Below, piece after piece: positions 1-11,253 of a stretch of 64,000 nucleotides of DNA; positions within the stretch are counted from its first letter, which is position 1, and each line of letters begins with the position of its first letter. Below the pieces are notes generated by a model. That model was not told where the DNA came from, ran no database searches, and saw only the letters and a program-made list of their open reading frames with translations. This DNA comes from Selaginella moellendorffii (taxonomy: Eukaryota; Streptophyta; Lycopodiopsida; Selaginellales; Selaginellaceae): positions 508,815 to 572,814 of the forward strand of contig NW_003314356.1 of NCBI RefSeq assembly GCF_000143415.4, read 5' to 3'. Both the position numbers and the translations under genes were made by a program.

Positions 1-899
1 GCTACCTTTGCAAAAAACTCATTAAGGAAATCCACTTGGCTACGAAACTGATCCATAATGACTAGAAATGTGAAACATTCGCACTCCCCTACATCACTGC
101 ACTTGTGCGAGCTCTCGACTTGGCATTTCCACTCAGCGTGAAAGGACCTCTAACAACACTACAAACTAGAAGAAAGTGGGAATGCGCATCGAAGGGAAGA
201 GAGGATCTATTCCACATATCCATGCCCCAACAATGACTCCACCAATGAAAAGGACCAAGATGACAATAGTTTCACCCCCAAAGAATAGGATGACCACAAG
301 CCAAATTGATAGCACCATCTCCAAGGAAGAACTAGAGGAAAGAGTCAGGAACAAAACCAAGAAAACAATATTGAGTCTATAACCATCCCAACCAATGGTA
401 TAGCAATTCACACTAAGAAAGAAGGGTTAGCATCCCCACCCATAGAAGCATTAGTTGATGACAGCACCATGGCTTAGCACTATAAGCACCACAATAGGGA
501 GCATCTAGACCAAGAATGATATAGAGAGCCAAACTAGGAATGATGTAGAGAGCAAGAGCAGGAGCAATGACACGAACCAAAGCTGCCACATAGGCTGCTC
601 AACTCAGCATTCCTCCAATTTGTTGATGAAGTTTAACGCCTCCAAAAAAATTAACTATCATAAAAGATCATTAATCATCCCATCAATAGAGGGATGCATA
701 ATCATTATCGAAAAAAGAATCCACCATCTCAAAGAATGGTAGATCATTTTATATCAATAGTAATCATGTAAAACCTTTGACAAAAATAATCAACTATCCT
801 AAATAATAATCAATCATCATCAATGATTGCCAAGTGCAAATACTAACTTCAACATAAAAGCTAATGAGCCAAAATGCCTTCCCAACAACTCCTAACAAA
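1..899. other. AT-rich stretch with no recognisable gene
   Basis: No open frame here resembles a known protein, and frames on both strands are short. The base composition and the many ATCATT/AATCATC-type runs at 650-840 look like decayed repeat DNA. The segment leads directly into the retroelement-derived sequence that begins near 900, so it is probably more internal sequence of the same element, but I could not match it to another copy in the window. Confidence 0.4.
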
Positions 900-1355
900 T
901 AGAAAAGAGGATGATAGTGCCCTTAAGTAGAGAACTTCCTAGAATGGGGAAGTGGAGTTGCATAATATGTGCAATGCAAGATGTCGAAGACACCTAGGAA
1001 ATTGACTTCAAGAAGTCAAAAGTAAAAGTTCCAAAGTGCAAAGGTTATATCGATGGAAATTGAGACTACTCAAGAAGAAGTAGTGGGATTGAGATAGAGA
1101 CAGTATCTCTAACAAGTTTGGCAAGAACTAAACCAATAAAAGGAGAGAACCACCACAAGTGGTTCAATCAGTCTCTAAGTTGGAGAGACTATCCTCTTTA
1201 AAGGATGGGCAAGGCATGGTGAGCCTTTGGTATCAAACCATTGATGAATATTGGCGAGGTGCCAAGAATGGAAAGGGTAATACATATTGGTATTACTTTA
1301 TAAGATAGTTTATCGTTCGATGAGGACATCGAACTTTGTCTATAGGTGGTGGAGT
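900..1355 (+). mobile_element. 3' internal end of an LTR-A family retroelement
   Basis: This stretch aligns by eye with 13,240-13,680: shared phrases include GATAGTGCCCTTAAGTA, CAATATGTGCAATG and TTCGATGAGGACATCGAACTT. Both copies stop exactly where an LTR-A begins (TGTGAAACAC at 1,356; TGTGATACAT at 13,681). Both also carry a short purine-rich tract (GGTGGTGGAGT / GGGTGGTGAAGT) just before the LTR, as expected of a polypurine tract. That order sets the element on the + strand. The last frame before the LTR reads FDEDIEL and ends at a TGA in the LTR boundary, but upstream stops show it is dead. Confidence 0.6.
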
Positions 1356-2530
1356 TGTGAAACACAAAATCCCTAGGCCCCAAAGTGGAGCCAAAAGGGT
1401 GCCACGTGGTAGTGGCCGAAGCAAAAGCCAAACGAGCGTAACACGTTTCGATTAAAAGCTCCGACTTGAAAGGTCGAGAGCGGGAGTGGAACTCCCGACG
1501 AAGTGCTCGAGGAACAAGCAAAAAGCAAGCAATAAGTGAATCTCTAGAAAAGGAACACAAGAGGACCAACACATGACACGTGGAGGAGTCCGAGATGGAC
1601 CCGAGATGGACTTGAGATGGAGTCCGAGATGGAGTTTGAGATGGAGTCCAAGATTGACCCAAGATGGAGTCCAAGATTGACCTGAGATGGAGTCCGAGAT
1701 GGGACCGAAACCGAGACCAAGTCCGAGTCCAAAACCGGGACCGAGACCAAGCCCGAGTCCAAGTCCGAATACTAATACAGACTGTTGGGTGAAAGCCCAA
1801 AGTGATTGTTGCTATAGGGGGTTCCAAAAGTATAGTAGGGAGAGTATAGGGGTTGGAGCCCAATGGAGCCAGTTTGGCCAGGAAAAGTTAGTTTGGCCCA
1901 GGAAGGTTGTACCCAGGTGTTGGGTGATGAACTGACCATTGGGAAGTCCAAGACTAGAGTGAATATGGACCGACAAGTGGGGTAGCTTGGTGAAGTGTTC
2001 AAGAGTCGGCTCTAGTTCCCCCGGAAGATCGAATGCTCGATGCTCTCAGTCCAAGTGTGGGTGGCATACCTGGATACTTGGATACTTGGCATGGCTCAAT
2101 GGAACCTCACTCTAAGCCCATGGCTAGAGCACACAAAGGTGGAAGGCAGGGAGAGTACCCATGAGGCTTGTGTAGGGCCACAGTGTTATGAAATGTTGTC
2201 CTAAAAGCCTAGACTGTGGAAAGGAAGAGGAGTAGTCCTTTGGTGTAGTGACCAAAGATACAGTCATGTGATGAGGAAGTCCTAGAGGACCGTGGGACTT
2301 AGTGGTGGGGCCTATGAACCTTGATCCAGTAGTAGTGTTGGCGAACACAGCTATGGGCAGAAAGGGACTTAATGGGGACGGAAAAGGGATATTGGGGAAA
2401 GCTATTCCCCATGTCTACAGGCATCCTAAGGATTCTAAGGAGTGGATCTGGGATGATCACTCATGGATGGATGGCCTAGTCTTTGGGAGATGGGACAGTG
2501 ATGTAGGTGGTGTTAGACCACCGGTGTGAC
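1356..2530 (+). repeat. Old LTR-A copy, truncated at its 3' end
   Basis: The segment begins TGTGAAACACAAAATCCCTAGG, the same start (on the other strand) as the two well-preserved solo LTRs at 18,275-19,886 and 24,923-26,591. It then runs through the purine-rich array (GAGATGGAGTCCGAG units, 1,590-1,770). It contains the conserved block ATTGGGGAAAGCTATTCCCC at 2,390 and loses similarity near 2,530, where another short LTR remnant starts. Many CpG sites of the young copies appear here as TpG or CpA, so it is an older copy. The frames that cross the array are a by-product of the repeat. Confidence 0.75.
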
Positions 2531-2559
2531 CACTCTCTCCATGGCCACACCCTAACATG

Positions 2560-3520
2560 CAACCACGGTGGATTGTGCTGGCTCCAAATGCGTGAGAACC
2601 CGTTGAAGAGTGTACCTCTACTACTGATGCCAAGTGCTGGTAACTGCATGAAATAGTAGAAACTCTAGAAAACAAAGTGGAAAAAGAAAGAAAAGAGGTA
2701 GGTGTGAAGTTTGGAGACAGGGAGGAAAACCCGGTGGGAAACACTATAATCAAATTGGACCGTGAAGTTGAAGAAAAGGTGTAGAAAAAGTGTGAAAAGA
2801 GGAGGAAAATAGAGGAAATAGAGTGAGTACCCAAAGGACTTAACCTCTACCTATATTTCGGCTCAGGAAAGTGTAATATGCAAATGCAGCTTCTTGATGA
2901 CTTCCAGTATGCTCCAAGGATTGGCTGAAATCAAGAAAGAAAGAGAGGTAGAAGAGGGGATGTGTTGCCCAAGGGTGGTAAATGTGGAAATAATGAAAGA
3001 TGGAGTGAGATGGTGGAGTGCCGAGATGGTAGTGGCACTCTGAGAAGGTGGCCATCTCTTAAATAAGAGTAATAAGGGTGAAAATGGAAGGAGACATAAG
3101 CCTCAAACACACATAAGCGTTGACCTGTAGAGTAAGCACTGACCTCTCGGAGTAGCCAATAATTGGTAACCAGTAACTAGGGACCTGTAACCGGTAACCA
3201 CCTACTCTCGCTCCTACCCCTGCGCCTGCTCCAACACCGATATAGTGGAGTGATATGGTGGAGCGCCAAGATGGTGGTGGCACTCTGAGAAAGTGGCCAT
3301 CTTTGGAAATGTCAGGCCTATGGTCTGATATGTCGGACTAAAGAAGACAGTAGTTGAAAAGGATGGTGTAGTCGTTGGGTTGCTGGTACAGAAAGGTGGC
3401 ATATGTGCACGGAATGCTGGAGCAAGAGAAAGTGGCTTCAGCCTCTGTGGCCTCGCCTAAAGATCCACCGAGGTGCCTTGAGTGAACAGGTTCACCTAGT
3501 TGGAAGAAAGTCACTCCAGA
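2560..3520. repeat. Non-coding 3' part of gypsy-1 with internal direct repeats
   Basis: Two copies of GAGATGGTGGAG..GGCACTCTGAGAA lie at about 3,005-3,060 and 3,247-3,300. The block 3,060-3,235 (AATAAGGGTGAAAATGGAAGGAGAC ... AATAATTGGTAACCAGTAAC) recurs in the same orientation at about 10,045-10,250. I see no convincing coding capacity. Confidence 0.5.
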
Positions 3521-4249
3521 AAAGCTAGCACGTTATTGGCAAATGGTTATAAGGATATCTCGGAAACGGCATGTCCAAACGAGGTGGTGTCTTTAGCTGC
3601 TGGTGCATGTATGTGTGTCCGTGGTATAGTGTAAATGTGACCTCAAATAGAGATGTGAATGATAGTGAAAGAATGAAAGATGCAAGACGAGCATCTAGAG
3701 ATAATTGCAGGCAACACTGCTGGAAGTGATTGGTGATGGAATTGTGAGCGTAGATGATATAGAATGGGTGGGGGGAATATGTGGGGTGTAGTAATGGTAA
3801 GGGAAGGGCCAAAGAACCTGGAACATAGACCAAGCCAAGCAAGGAACTTCCATACAAATGGCAATGCAGCCTGAGCATGAAATCCAGGGCATGGGCCATG
3901 GTCCAATGGAGAAACACCCTCTGAAAGTAAAAAAAAGAGCCATGAAAGTAAATTGAAAGAAAGGAAGAAAAAGAAAAAGAAGAGAAGAGGAATGCCTCAC
4001 TAGATGAAGCGTTTGAGGTGAGAGTGGTTGTGAGCGTGTGGGAGCTCACATCCATCAGCATCAACTAGCACATAGATCGCCATCCTCGAATGGTTTGGCA
4101 GACCGCTGGTGATCAATGACGGACTTGATCTTCTGCTTGCCCCAAAGGAGATGTTCAGTTGTGGATCATCACTGTTCTTCCATGGCAAGAACCTCCAAGT
4201 CACGTGCATGAAGCTTGTCCTCATTGCTAAGCTACATCGCTACTGCATA

Positions 4250-5523
4250 TCAAAGTAAAAGTGAGAGTGATGGTACCTGGATCTCCACTGGAAGCATGGC
4301 CTCTGTCCCATAGACAAGGGAGAATTGGGTCGCAGAAATGGATGTCTTGAAGGACATCTGAAAGGCCCACAATGCTGTAACCAAGTCCTCATGCCAACAC
4401 CTTGGGTGATCCTCCACAAGCTTTGAGATGACTGTCTTCAATATCTTATTGTTGGACTCTGCCTAGCCATTGCACTTAGGATAATAGCTGCTGCTCTTCA
4501 CGTGCTTGACTTGCAGCCATTGGAGAAGATGCTACATCACCTATCCAAGGAAGCTGTTCCCATGATAGGAAATCAAAATGGCAAGAACTCTAAATCAACA
4601 AATAATGTACTCATAGACAAACTTTGCTGTAGACTGTTGATCTGCCTGTCTCAGAGGGGTGGCCTCAACCCATTTTGTGAAATAGTCTATTGCCACGATG
4701 ATGTATCGCTGTCCTTTTGAGCTTGGTGGGTTAACCGGGCCGACAAAGTCAAGTCCCCACTGGAAAAAGGGACCCGAAGAAGTGATGAGCTGGAAAGGAA
4801 GATGTGGAATATGGCTCCAGGGGTTGAATTGTTGGCACTACTCACATGCCTTTGCATAGGCAAAGCTGTCCTGGTGAAGACGAGGCCAAAAGTAGCCATG
4901 GTGCAAGAGGAGCTGTGCTGTGACCTGTCCCGAGAAATGCCTTACACAAGAGTGGAAAGTGTGAAGGAGCTCAAGGACCTTGTGTTCACCCACACACCTC
5001 AACAAAACTTCCTGAGAAGTTCTCTTGTAAAAGTGTCCGTCGAGAAGGCAAAACCCTCGTTCTCGGATCTCCAATGCCTTTTGTTGCTCTAGTGAGGAAT
5101 CTGTTAGGAACTGACCTGAATCCAGGTACACTGCAATGTCTTGTAATGCGCTGGGACTATGAAGGAGGTAGCTTCAGCAACCAGAAACTCGCTTGGATCC
5201 GTCACATGCTTCCGCTGCATGTGAAAAGTTGGTTGGAACTCTTGGATGGTCACAATCCAAGATAAAGTACAAGGATTGTGAACCGGATGCTGTTAAAAAA
5301 AGGTCAGCACATTAAAAAAGACATGGAAACAGATACAAGCTCTAGCAATAAAGTGACAAAATCTCTCCAAGGTGTAAACAACACCCATTGCTTCTTTTTC
5401 CGCATCCACGTACTTCTTCTCAATCTCCTTGAACGAATGTGAGGCATAGTATATTGCATGTGGGGGTTTGCCAGGTTGTGAACATTGGCAAAGGCATACT
5501 CCAAAAGCCTCTGTACCCATCAT
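4250..5523 (-). pseudogene. gypsy-1 RNase H and integrase remnants
   Basis: Reading from high to low coordinates, 5,293-5,523 contains an RNase H-type stretch (YYASHSFKEIEKKYVDAEKE). It is followed at 4,838-5,131 by the HHCC zinc-binding head of an integrase (HSCVRHFSGQ..CE). The integrase core lies at about 4,680-4,830 in another frame (GLDFVGP, IIVAIDYFTKWVEA). At 4,250-4,480 the end of the core appears; the usual NGQ..E motif is broken by a stop (NG*AES), followed by LVYGTEAMLPVEIQ. Frameshifts and stops between blocks show that the element is dead. Confidence 0.75.
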
Positions 5524-5861
5524 GATATAAATGTCGAAAGGAAGTTGTCACTCTAGTGGTTGGAGTACTGGGGCCATGCGGAGTGATTGCTTCAGTGAGT
5601 CAAAGGCTTGTTGCTGAGACTCACCCCAGACAGATGGAACGTTGTGTTGTAGCAAAGCTATCAAAGGCCATGAACGTGTAGTATAGTTGTGGAGGAAACG
5701 GCGAAAGAAACCCGTTTGCCCGAGGAAGCTACAAAGCTACTTCATGTTAGTTGGTGGGTTCCGATCCAGAATCTCCTGAGCCTTGGCTTCCTGGGGCTTG
5801 ATCCCATCCTGTGAGACATCAAAGCCTAGCAACTGGCCTTTAGTCACCCTGAATTTACACT

Positions 5862-6776
5862 TTACCAGTTTCGGCAACGAGTGAAGATCTGCTCCAAGTG
5901 CACAAGGTGGTCCTCAAAGGAGTCAGAAGTCATGCACAAATCATCCATATATACCCTTGAGGTGCCTCCAATCAAGTCATGAAAGGCAAGAGTCATAAAG
6001 CGTTGAAAAGTAGCTCCGGTATTACACAAGCCAAACGGGAGGATGTTGAAAGCAAAGACGCCCCAAGCTGTCTGGAAGGCCGTAAGATCTTGATGATCAA
6101 GATGAATGAAGATCTGGTTGTACTCTAAAAAGCCATCCATGAAAGAGTAGTAACGGTGTCCAGCCATCTCATCCACGATTGCATCGATAAATGGAGTCAG
6201 AAAGTGGTCTTTTGCAATTGCCTTGTTCAAATCTTGAAAGTCAACGCATAGGCAGATTTTTCCATTTGCCTTGCATGCAAGGATGAGGTTGGCCACCCAC
6301 TCTGAGCTGTCCAAAGGGTAAATAAAGCCGGCTGCTAGAAGTTGCTCGATCTCCAACTTCATCTCTGAGTGAGTTGCCGGGCTGAAATGCCGCAACTTTT
6401 GACAGACTTGTTTGGCTGACTCTGAAAGCACAATACTATGCATGATTGTGTCCATGGGAACTCCTAAAAGCTCGCTATAGTCCCAAGCAAACACGTCCTT
6501 GAAAAAGTGAAGGAGATCCAAGAGCTTTGCTGCGTTTGTTGAAGTATGCGATGTGGCGATAAAGACCAGGTCCTTGTCATCACCTAGGAAAACGGCATGA
6601 ACCCTGGATTCTGGAGAAATCTTGAGCTCAGGGGGCTCATCTATCTTTGATTCCTCCCTGACCTTGGAAACCAAAGAGTAGGGAGTGCCTTTTGCCTCTC
6701 GCATCATGGTGATTGCTTGATGTGATAACTTGTCTGCCCAAAAGTTTTCTTCATGAGAGACACTTTGAGAAGTCAC
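5862..6776 (-). pseudogene. gypsy-1 reverse transcriptase, largely open frame
   Basis: A 304-codon frame contains the fingers/palm motifs of a Ty3/gypsy reverse transcriptase. The recognisable parts are SSEWVANLILACKANGKI, LCVDFQDLNKA, YYSFMDG, TAWGVFAFNILPFGLCN, ATFQRFM and the catalytic box VYMDD. The second motif (YSFMDGFLEYNQ) departs from the usual SxLDxxSGYxQ pattern, and the frame ends shortly after YMDD, before the RNase H block. The N-terminal part (about residues 1-120) is linker and protease-to-RT spacer. Neighbouring blocks are shifted into other frames, so I treat it as a pseudogene fragment, not an active enzyme. Confidence 0.8.
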
Positions 6777-7404
6777 CTAAGAGAACTCATCCTTTAGGTT
6801 GACCGCCCGCTGCCATAGCTCTTTCAGGTTCTCTTTGCGGACTTGGTATTCTCCAATAAGTTGGTGTATGATGAGTTATGCATCTCCAATGAAAGTGACT
6901 CACCTAAACTTGAGATCTGTGGCCAACTTCATGGCACTAATGGCTGCCAAGTACTCTGTTTCATTAGCTGATGTTGCTAGCAAAGTTATAGAGAGGTCAA
7001 CTACTTTGTTCTCCATAGAATCAATCATCTAAACTCCAATGCCGGCAACCTGGTTTTTGGGGCAGAAAGCACTGTCGAAATAAGCTGTAATTATAGGAGT
7101 TTTCTCTTCTTCAAATAAAGATATTGGGGACACCACATCTGGGAAGACCATCTCTGGCAAGTCAAGCAAGAACATTGTTGTTGGATTTGGAGTCTTTGTC
7201 TGTTTTTCTCTTTGCTTCTAATGCTTTGAGCGCTCAATGTCCAATGCAAGGACTGTAGCCAAGTACTTTGCAAGTGAAGGAAGATCCTCCACTGAAGTCA
7301 AATCCAAGTCTGGTGCTAGGCTTTCAGTGTAATACCTTACTCAAAGAGCTATAACTCACATGCAGCACATCTGATTGGCTTGATTCTTTCTGCTAGTTCT
7401 ATGT

Positions 7405-8470
7405 CTAGATGTCATCCTTCGTCTCCAAGAAACGGCATGACAAAATACACTTGGATTCATCAGCTACCATGATTTTAGTAGGAAGATGCTGGCTGTATGA
7501 CACCTCAAATAGTTGCTGAGGAGGATTGAGTTCAGCTGTATCCTGTGAAAGATGGGCTTGGTGTGGAGTGACTATGTCATCAAGATCCATAAGAGAGAGT
7601 TGGTCCCATGCAAAAAACAAATCAAGAAGCCCTTCCTCTATCAAGAAACACTCCGAAAAGCTGGATATGGGAGCCCATACCCTATAAGCCCCGCCCTCAA
7701 ATAAAGAGGGCGTGGCGAGAGGCTCGGCCTTACTCTCAAATAAAGAGAGTGAAGCTGAGAGATGTCTCGAGCTATCTGACTCACCTCCAACTATATCAAT
7801 CACATTGCATGAGAAAGCATCTGTCATATAGATGGTTGACTCCATCGCCAACTCAGGAAAAACCTCTGTGAGCTCAGAAAGAAAGCATGGTGTGGAGGCC
7901 ATCTTAGTCTGAGCCTGCTGGGCTTGCTGAGAAAGAGCTCTACCGTGGTTGTTGAGGAAGGTGGCACAATGGGTTCCATCACTAATTTCTATCTTGCCTT
8001 GTGCGCTGTCAATGGTGCAATGGGTTGTGACTTGCCATGAGTGGTCAAGGATGATAGAGTCCTTCAAAGAGGACGTTCCAAGACGTTGGTAGTTAACCAT
8101 GAGGAAATCTACCTCAGAAATAACACCTTGCATTGAGACCTTAACACCATAGCAAATGCCCGGGAGGAACAGTGTGGTTGGCAAAGGTCTTGAGCATAAT
8201 GGAGGAGCTCGAAGTGATCTGTAGCTGTGCCAAAAGGGCAGCTTCGAGAGAGATAATATTGCTTCCAGAACCGAAGTCAACCAAAGCATCCATCCTACAA
8301 GAGGAAGTACTAATCTGCACTAGGACAAAGAATGGACCATGATCTCCACCATATCTTGTCATGTCGACAATGTGCACCTCTTGAGGAGTCCTCTTGAGAG
8401 TGCTCTCTGGTGTTCCTGACCATGCAAACTCCTCTAAACACTGGCCAAATCCCAGGATAAAACACAACAT
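7405..8470 (-). pseudogene. gypsy-1 aspartic protease and downstream spacer
   Basis: The frame at 8,141-8,470 contains ALVDFGSGSNIIS, which has the layout of a retropepsin active site (normally D-S/T-G) but with Phe-Gly in place of Ser/Thr-Gly. A second frame, 7,405-8,289, overlaps it and continues with a retropepsin-like tail (LGTSSLKDSIILDHSWQ) and a long acidic spacer of no known domain. The two frames overlap out of register, which suggests a frameshift mutation rather than programmed shifting. Confidence 0.6.
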
Positions 8471-8599
8471 GTCTCAAAGCGAAAAGGTGACGGGAGTGTA
8501 AACCAGCTATTAAAGAACTGGCTCTAGAACAGGAATAGCTATTGGTGAGATCTCAGGGGGAGAAGAGAGTAGTGACTTGAAGGGGAGCTTACAAGCCAC

Positions 8600-9800
8600 C
8601 CTCTATGTCATTGGATCTGGTGCCAATAGAGATTTGCTCTCAACTGACGCCAGGGAATCTATGGCAGGTTGAGTGGCTGCCTTCTTCTTCACTTGGGCTT
8701 GAGTGGCTGTGGTTTGCTGCTGTTGCCTATAGAGTTCCTCGGCCACCAAAATCATGTTGACCAATGAGGTTGGTGCCTTGCCTTTGCTTGACGAAGGGGC
8801 TACCTCAATTGCTTGTTGCTCCAACTGCTCCTGATATATCTCTGGACCCCGAGACGATGTGGAATTATCAGCAAAGGGATGTTGTTGGACATGATGAGAA
8901 GGTGGAGGCTGAAGCTCTAGGTGAAGCTTGAAGCAGCACTGTGTGATGTGTGTGTTCGTCTTGCAATGAGTGAACCAACGGGACTTAAATCTGCGTTCAC
9001 GAGCTGTAGCAGCTTCTTTCCTAGACTCCACCAGCTCCTGGAGCAATTTATCATGGTGTGATTATTGCTGAAGAATGATCTCCTTCAGCTGCTACATCTC
9101 ATTGGTGAAGTTCTCAAGAGCCGGAGGTGTATGCTCAATAGCGATGGGCTTTGGTGTGGACGGGCGAATAGCTGCACAAGGTGACTCTAACGGGGTGATG
9201 GCTTGGTCAAAATCAACTCTAGCAATCCCTAGGTCGACAAGAAGCTCCCTTTCCAGCTTCGTGGCAAACGAAAATGCCTCGCGGCAAGACCTGAATGTCT
9301 TTTTGAGAATTTTCCGCTGCAAGTTCCCATGCAGACCCACTGTGAATGCTGTGATCCCTTGTTGCTCATCTTGGACCACTCTACGATCCTAGCACTGCTT
9401 CCAGTATGCTTGAAACTGATGTAGTCAGGAACAAACTCATGAGCACCCTATTGGAATGAAAAGAGGTCGATAAGTGGCCGATTTGTGGGTTTTTCTTCAA
9501 CAAAACGTTCTCTAAAAGAAGCAAGTAGTGTCTGAAAGTCTGTCCAATCCTCTAGGACGAGAGAATCTACCCAAGATGCTGTTGCCTTCGAAAGACTGCA
9601 ATAAGTCGGGGCACATACGATCATCATCGACGATCATGTCTGTGGTGCAGTAGTAATCAAAGCGACTGATATGTGATGTTGGAGGGACTGTTCCAACACC
9701 TGAGAAGGTTGGTAGATCACTCCCCTTCTGCAGAACATAAAGCTGAGGTCGAACTAAAGGTAGCTGCACCATAGCTCGTAGATCTAAGTCACTAGAATCT
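8600..9800 (-). pseudogene. gypsy-1 gag-like remnants
   Basis: Three short reverse-strand frames (8,603-9,046, 9,092-9,379 and 9,512-9,772) look like pieces of a gag protein. The 9.5-9.8 kb piece has LPTFSGVGTVPPTSHISRFDYY. The middle piece has a gag-like helical stretch (FTVGLHGNLQRKILKKTFRS). The piece nearest the protease is Gln-rich with His/Cys residues but no clean CCHC knuckle. The pieces are in different frames and cannot be read through. Confidence 0.5.
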
Positions 9801-11046
9801 GCCGAGGATGCAGAGGACTTGGCCTGAGAAGGTGCTGTGTTTTACCTAACTTGTCTTTGGATGTTAGAAAGTTTACTCCGTACCTTAGGGCCTTGAGGTA
9901 TGGTAAAAGGGTGCCAATTTCTCACACATCTAGTTTGTACTGGCATCAAATACCCTAAACACTACAAATGCCTGGTGAAAGCAACTGGGTTGATAGGAGC
10001 AAGAAGACTGTAGGCTAGTGCTCAAGTTGCTCTAAGTTGTCCAAAATGCCTGTGACGAAGAGAAATAAGGGTTGAAATGGAAGGAGATGTAGGCCACAAG
10101 CACACGTAACGATTGACTTGTAGGATAGCCGCTGGAGTAACTGCTGGAGGAGCCGTTGGAGTAGCCAATAATTGGTAACTAGTAACCAGTAAATGGGGAC
10201 CTATAACCTGTAACCTGTAACCCCCTCCTCTCACTCCTACTCCTGCACAAACTCTTGTTCCTGCTCCTTTTGTTCCTATTCCTGTTCCTACGCCTACTCC
10301 TACTCCCTAAAGATTGCTTTGTTCCAAAGGAACTCCCAACAAAGTTTAGCCCAAAAGAGAAAAATGAGTTTTCTAGTCTTGATCCTTCCCCATTTTGACT
10401 ATTGGTGGGCTTGTTGGAAAGGGCTCAGCCCCGTCTACCCCTATCACAAGAATTTGTGAAGAAGCTGCCTCAATATTCCCCGAAATCCAAGAAGAGGTAG
10501 CCCAGAACACCAATATTGTGGAAAAACATGTGCATGTCATTGATGTAAATTGATACTAAGGCGCCGTTGGTATTTTTAGAAAGCCTAGGACTAGAGGCAC
10601 CTCTAGAAACAAATGGCATCCAAAACAAAGCCCTGAGAAGCATGGATTCCTACTACAAAGATGACCCAATCTAACCAGAGAAGAAAATCCTTTTGCATGC
10701 CGTCAATTCACCCAAATCTTGCACCAAGAATCACCACTACTTGTAGATGTAGGCCAGATCTACAAGCCCAAATGAGAAATTAGGCCGAGGATCTAGGCGA
10801 GAAAGTGAAAACCCCAAAATGTTCATCAAACCGAGCCAAAAAACGTTATATCTCTTCAAATACTACACGACTTGAAGAGCGCCATACCTTGCTGGAAAAA
10901 GGAGCTCCAGACATATCTAACACGCCCAAGATCAAACAAAACTACCACAAGACAAACAAGAAATTCCTTCCCAAAGACTGCAGCCAAAAGAAAAAAAGAG
11001 AAATGACGCCTCAGAAAGTGTTGCGCGTCACACTGGGTTCACCATT

Positions 11047-11253
11047 TGTTGGGGGAAGGAGGGGTGCCTCCCCCAACGCTCGCTCAAACACTAGAAATGC
11101 TTCAACGCTCTCCACAAATGCCCCCCCCCCCCCCCCCCCCCTTTGCCCCTGTGGGGCAAGGGTTTGATACAAGGAAGATGGGGAATATTTTGAGGATCAG
11201 AATATTCTCTCTCTCTCTCTCTCTCTCACTCTCTCCATGGCCACGCCCTAACA
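11047..11253 (-). repeat. Probable gypsy-1 5' LTR, about 207 bp
   Basis: The ends are TGTTGGGGG and CCCTAACA, so both strands start TGTTRGGG. Inside are a perfect GC-rich hairpin (TTGGGGGAAGGAGGGGTGCCTCCCCCAA), an approximately 20-nt C run (11,121-11,141) and a TC microsatellite (11,203-11,230). A tRNA-primer-like site follows on the reverse strand at 11,046-11,031. The other LTR is nearly all deleted, so the call rests on ends and context. Confidence 0.5.

Larger units (their letters stand above)
2530..11253 (-). mobile_element. Decayed Ty3/gypsy retrotransposon (gypsy-1)
   Basis: Reverse-strand element with gag-like, protease, reverse transcriptase, RNase H and integrase remnants in that order from about 9,800 down to 4,250. 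The likely 5' LTR is 11,047-11,253. It starts TGTTGGGGG and ends CCCTAACA on the + strand, so the other strand begins TGTTAGGG. Immediately inside it the reverse strand reads AATGGTGAACCCAGTG, which starts with the TGG expected of a tRNA primer-binding site. The other end keeps only about 28 bp of LTR (2,530-2,557, CTCTCTCCATGGCCACACCCTAACA), joined to an LTR-A copy. No clear target-site duplication is visible. The element boundaries are inferred. Confidence 0.55.

Noticed and set aside
1198-1863. 221-codon reverse-strand frame over the older LTR-A copy
   Set aside because: Same repeat effect, crossing an LTR boundary; no protein-like conservation.
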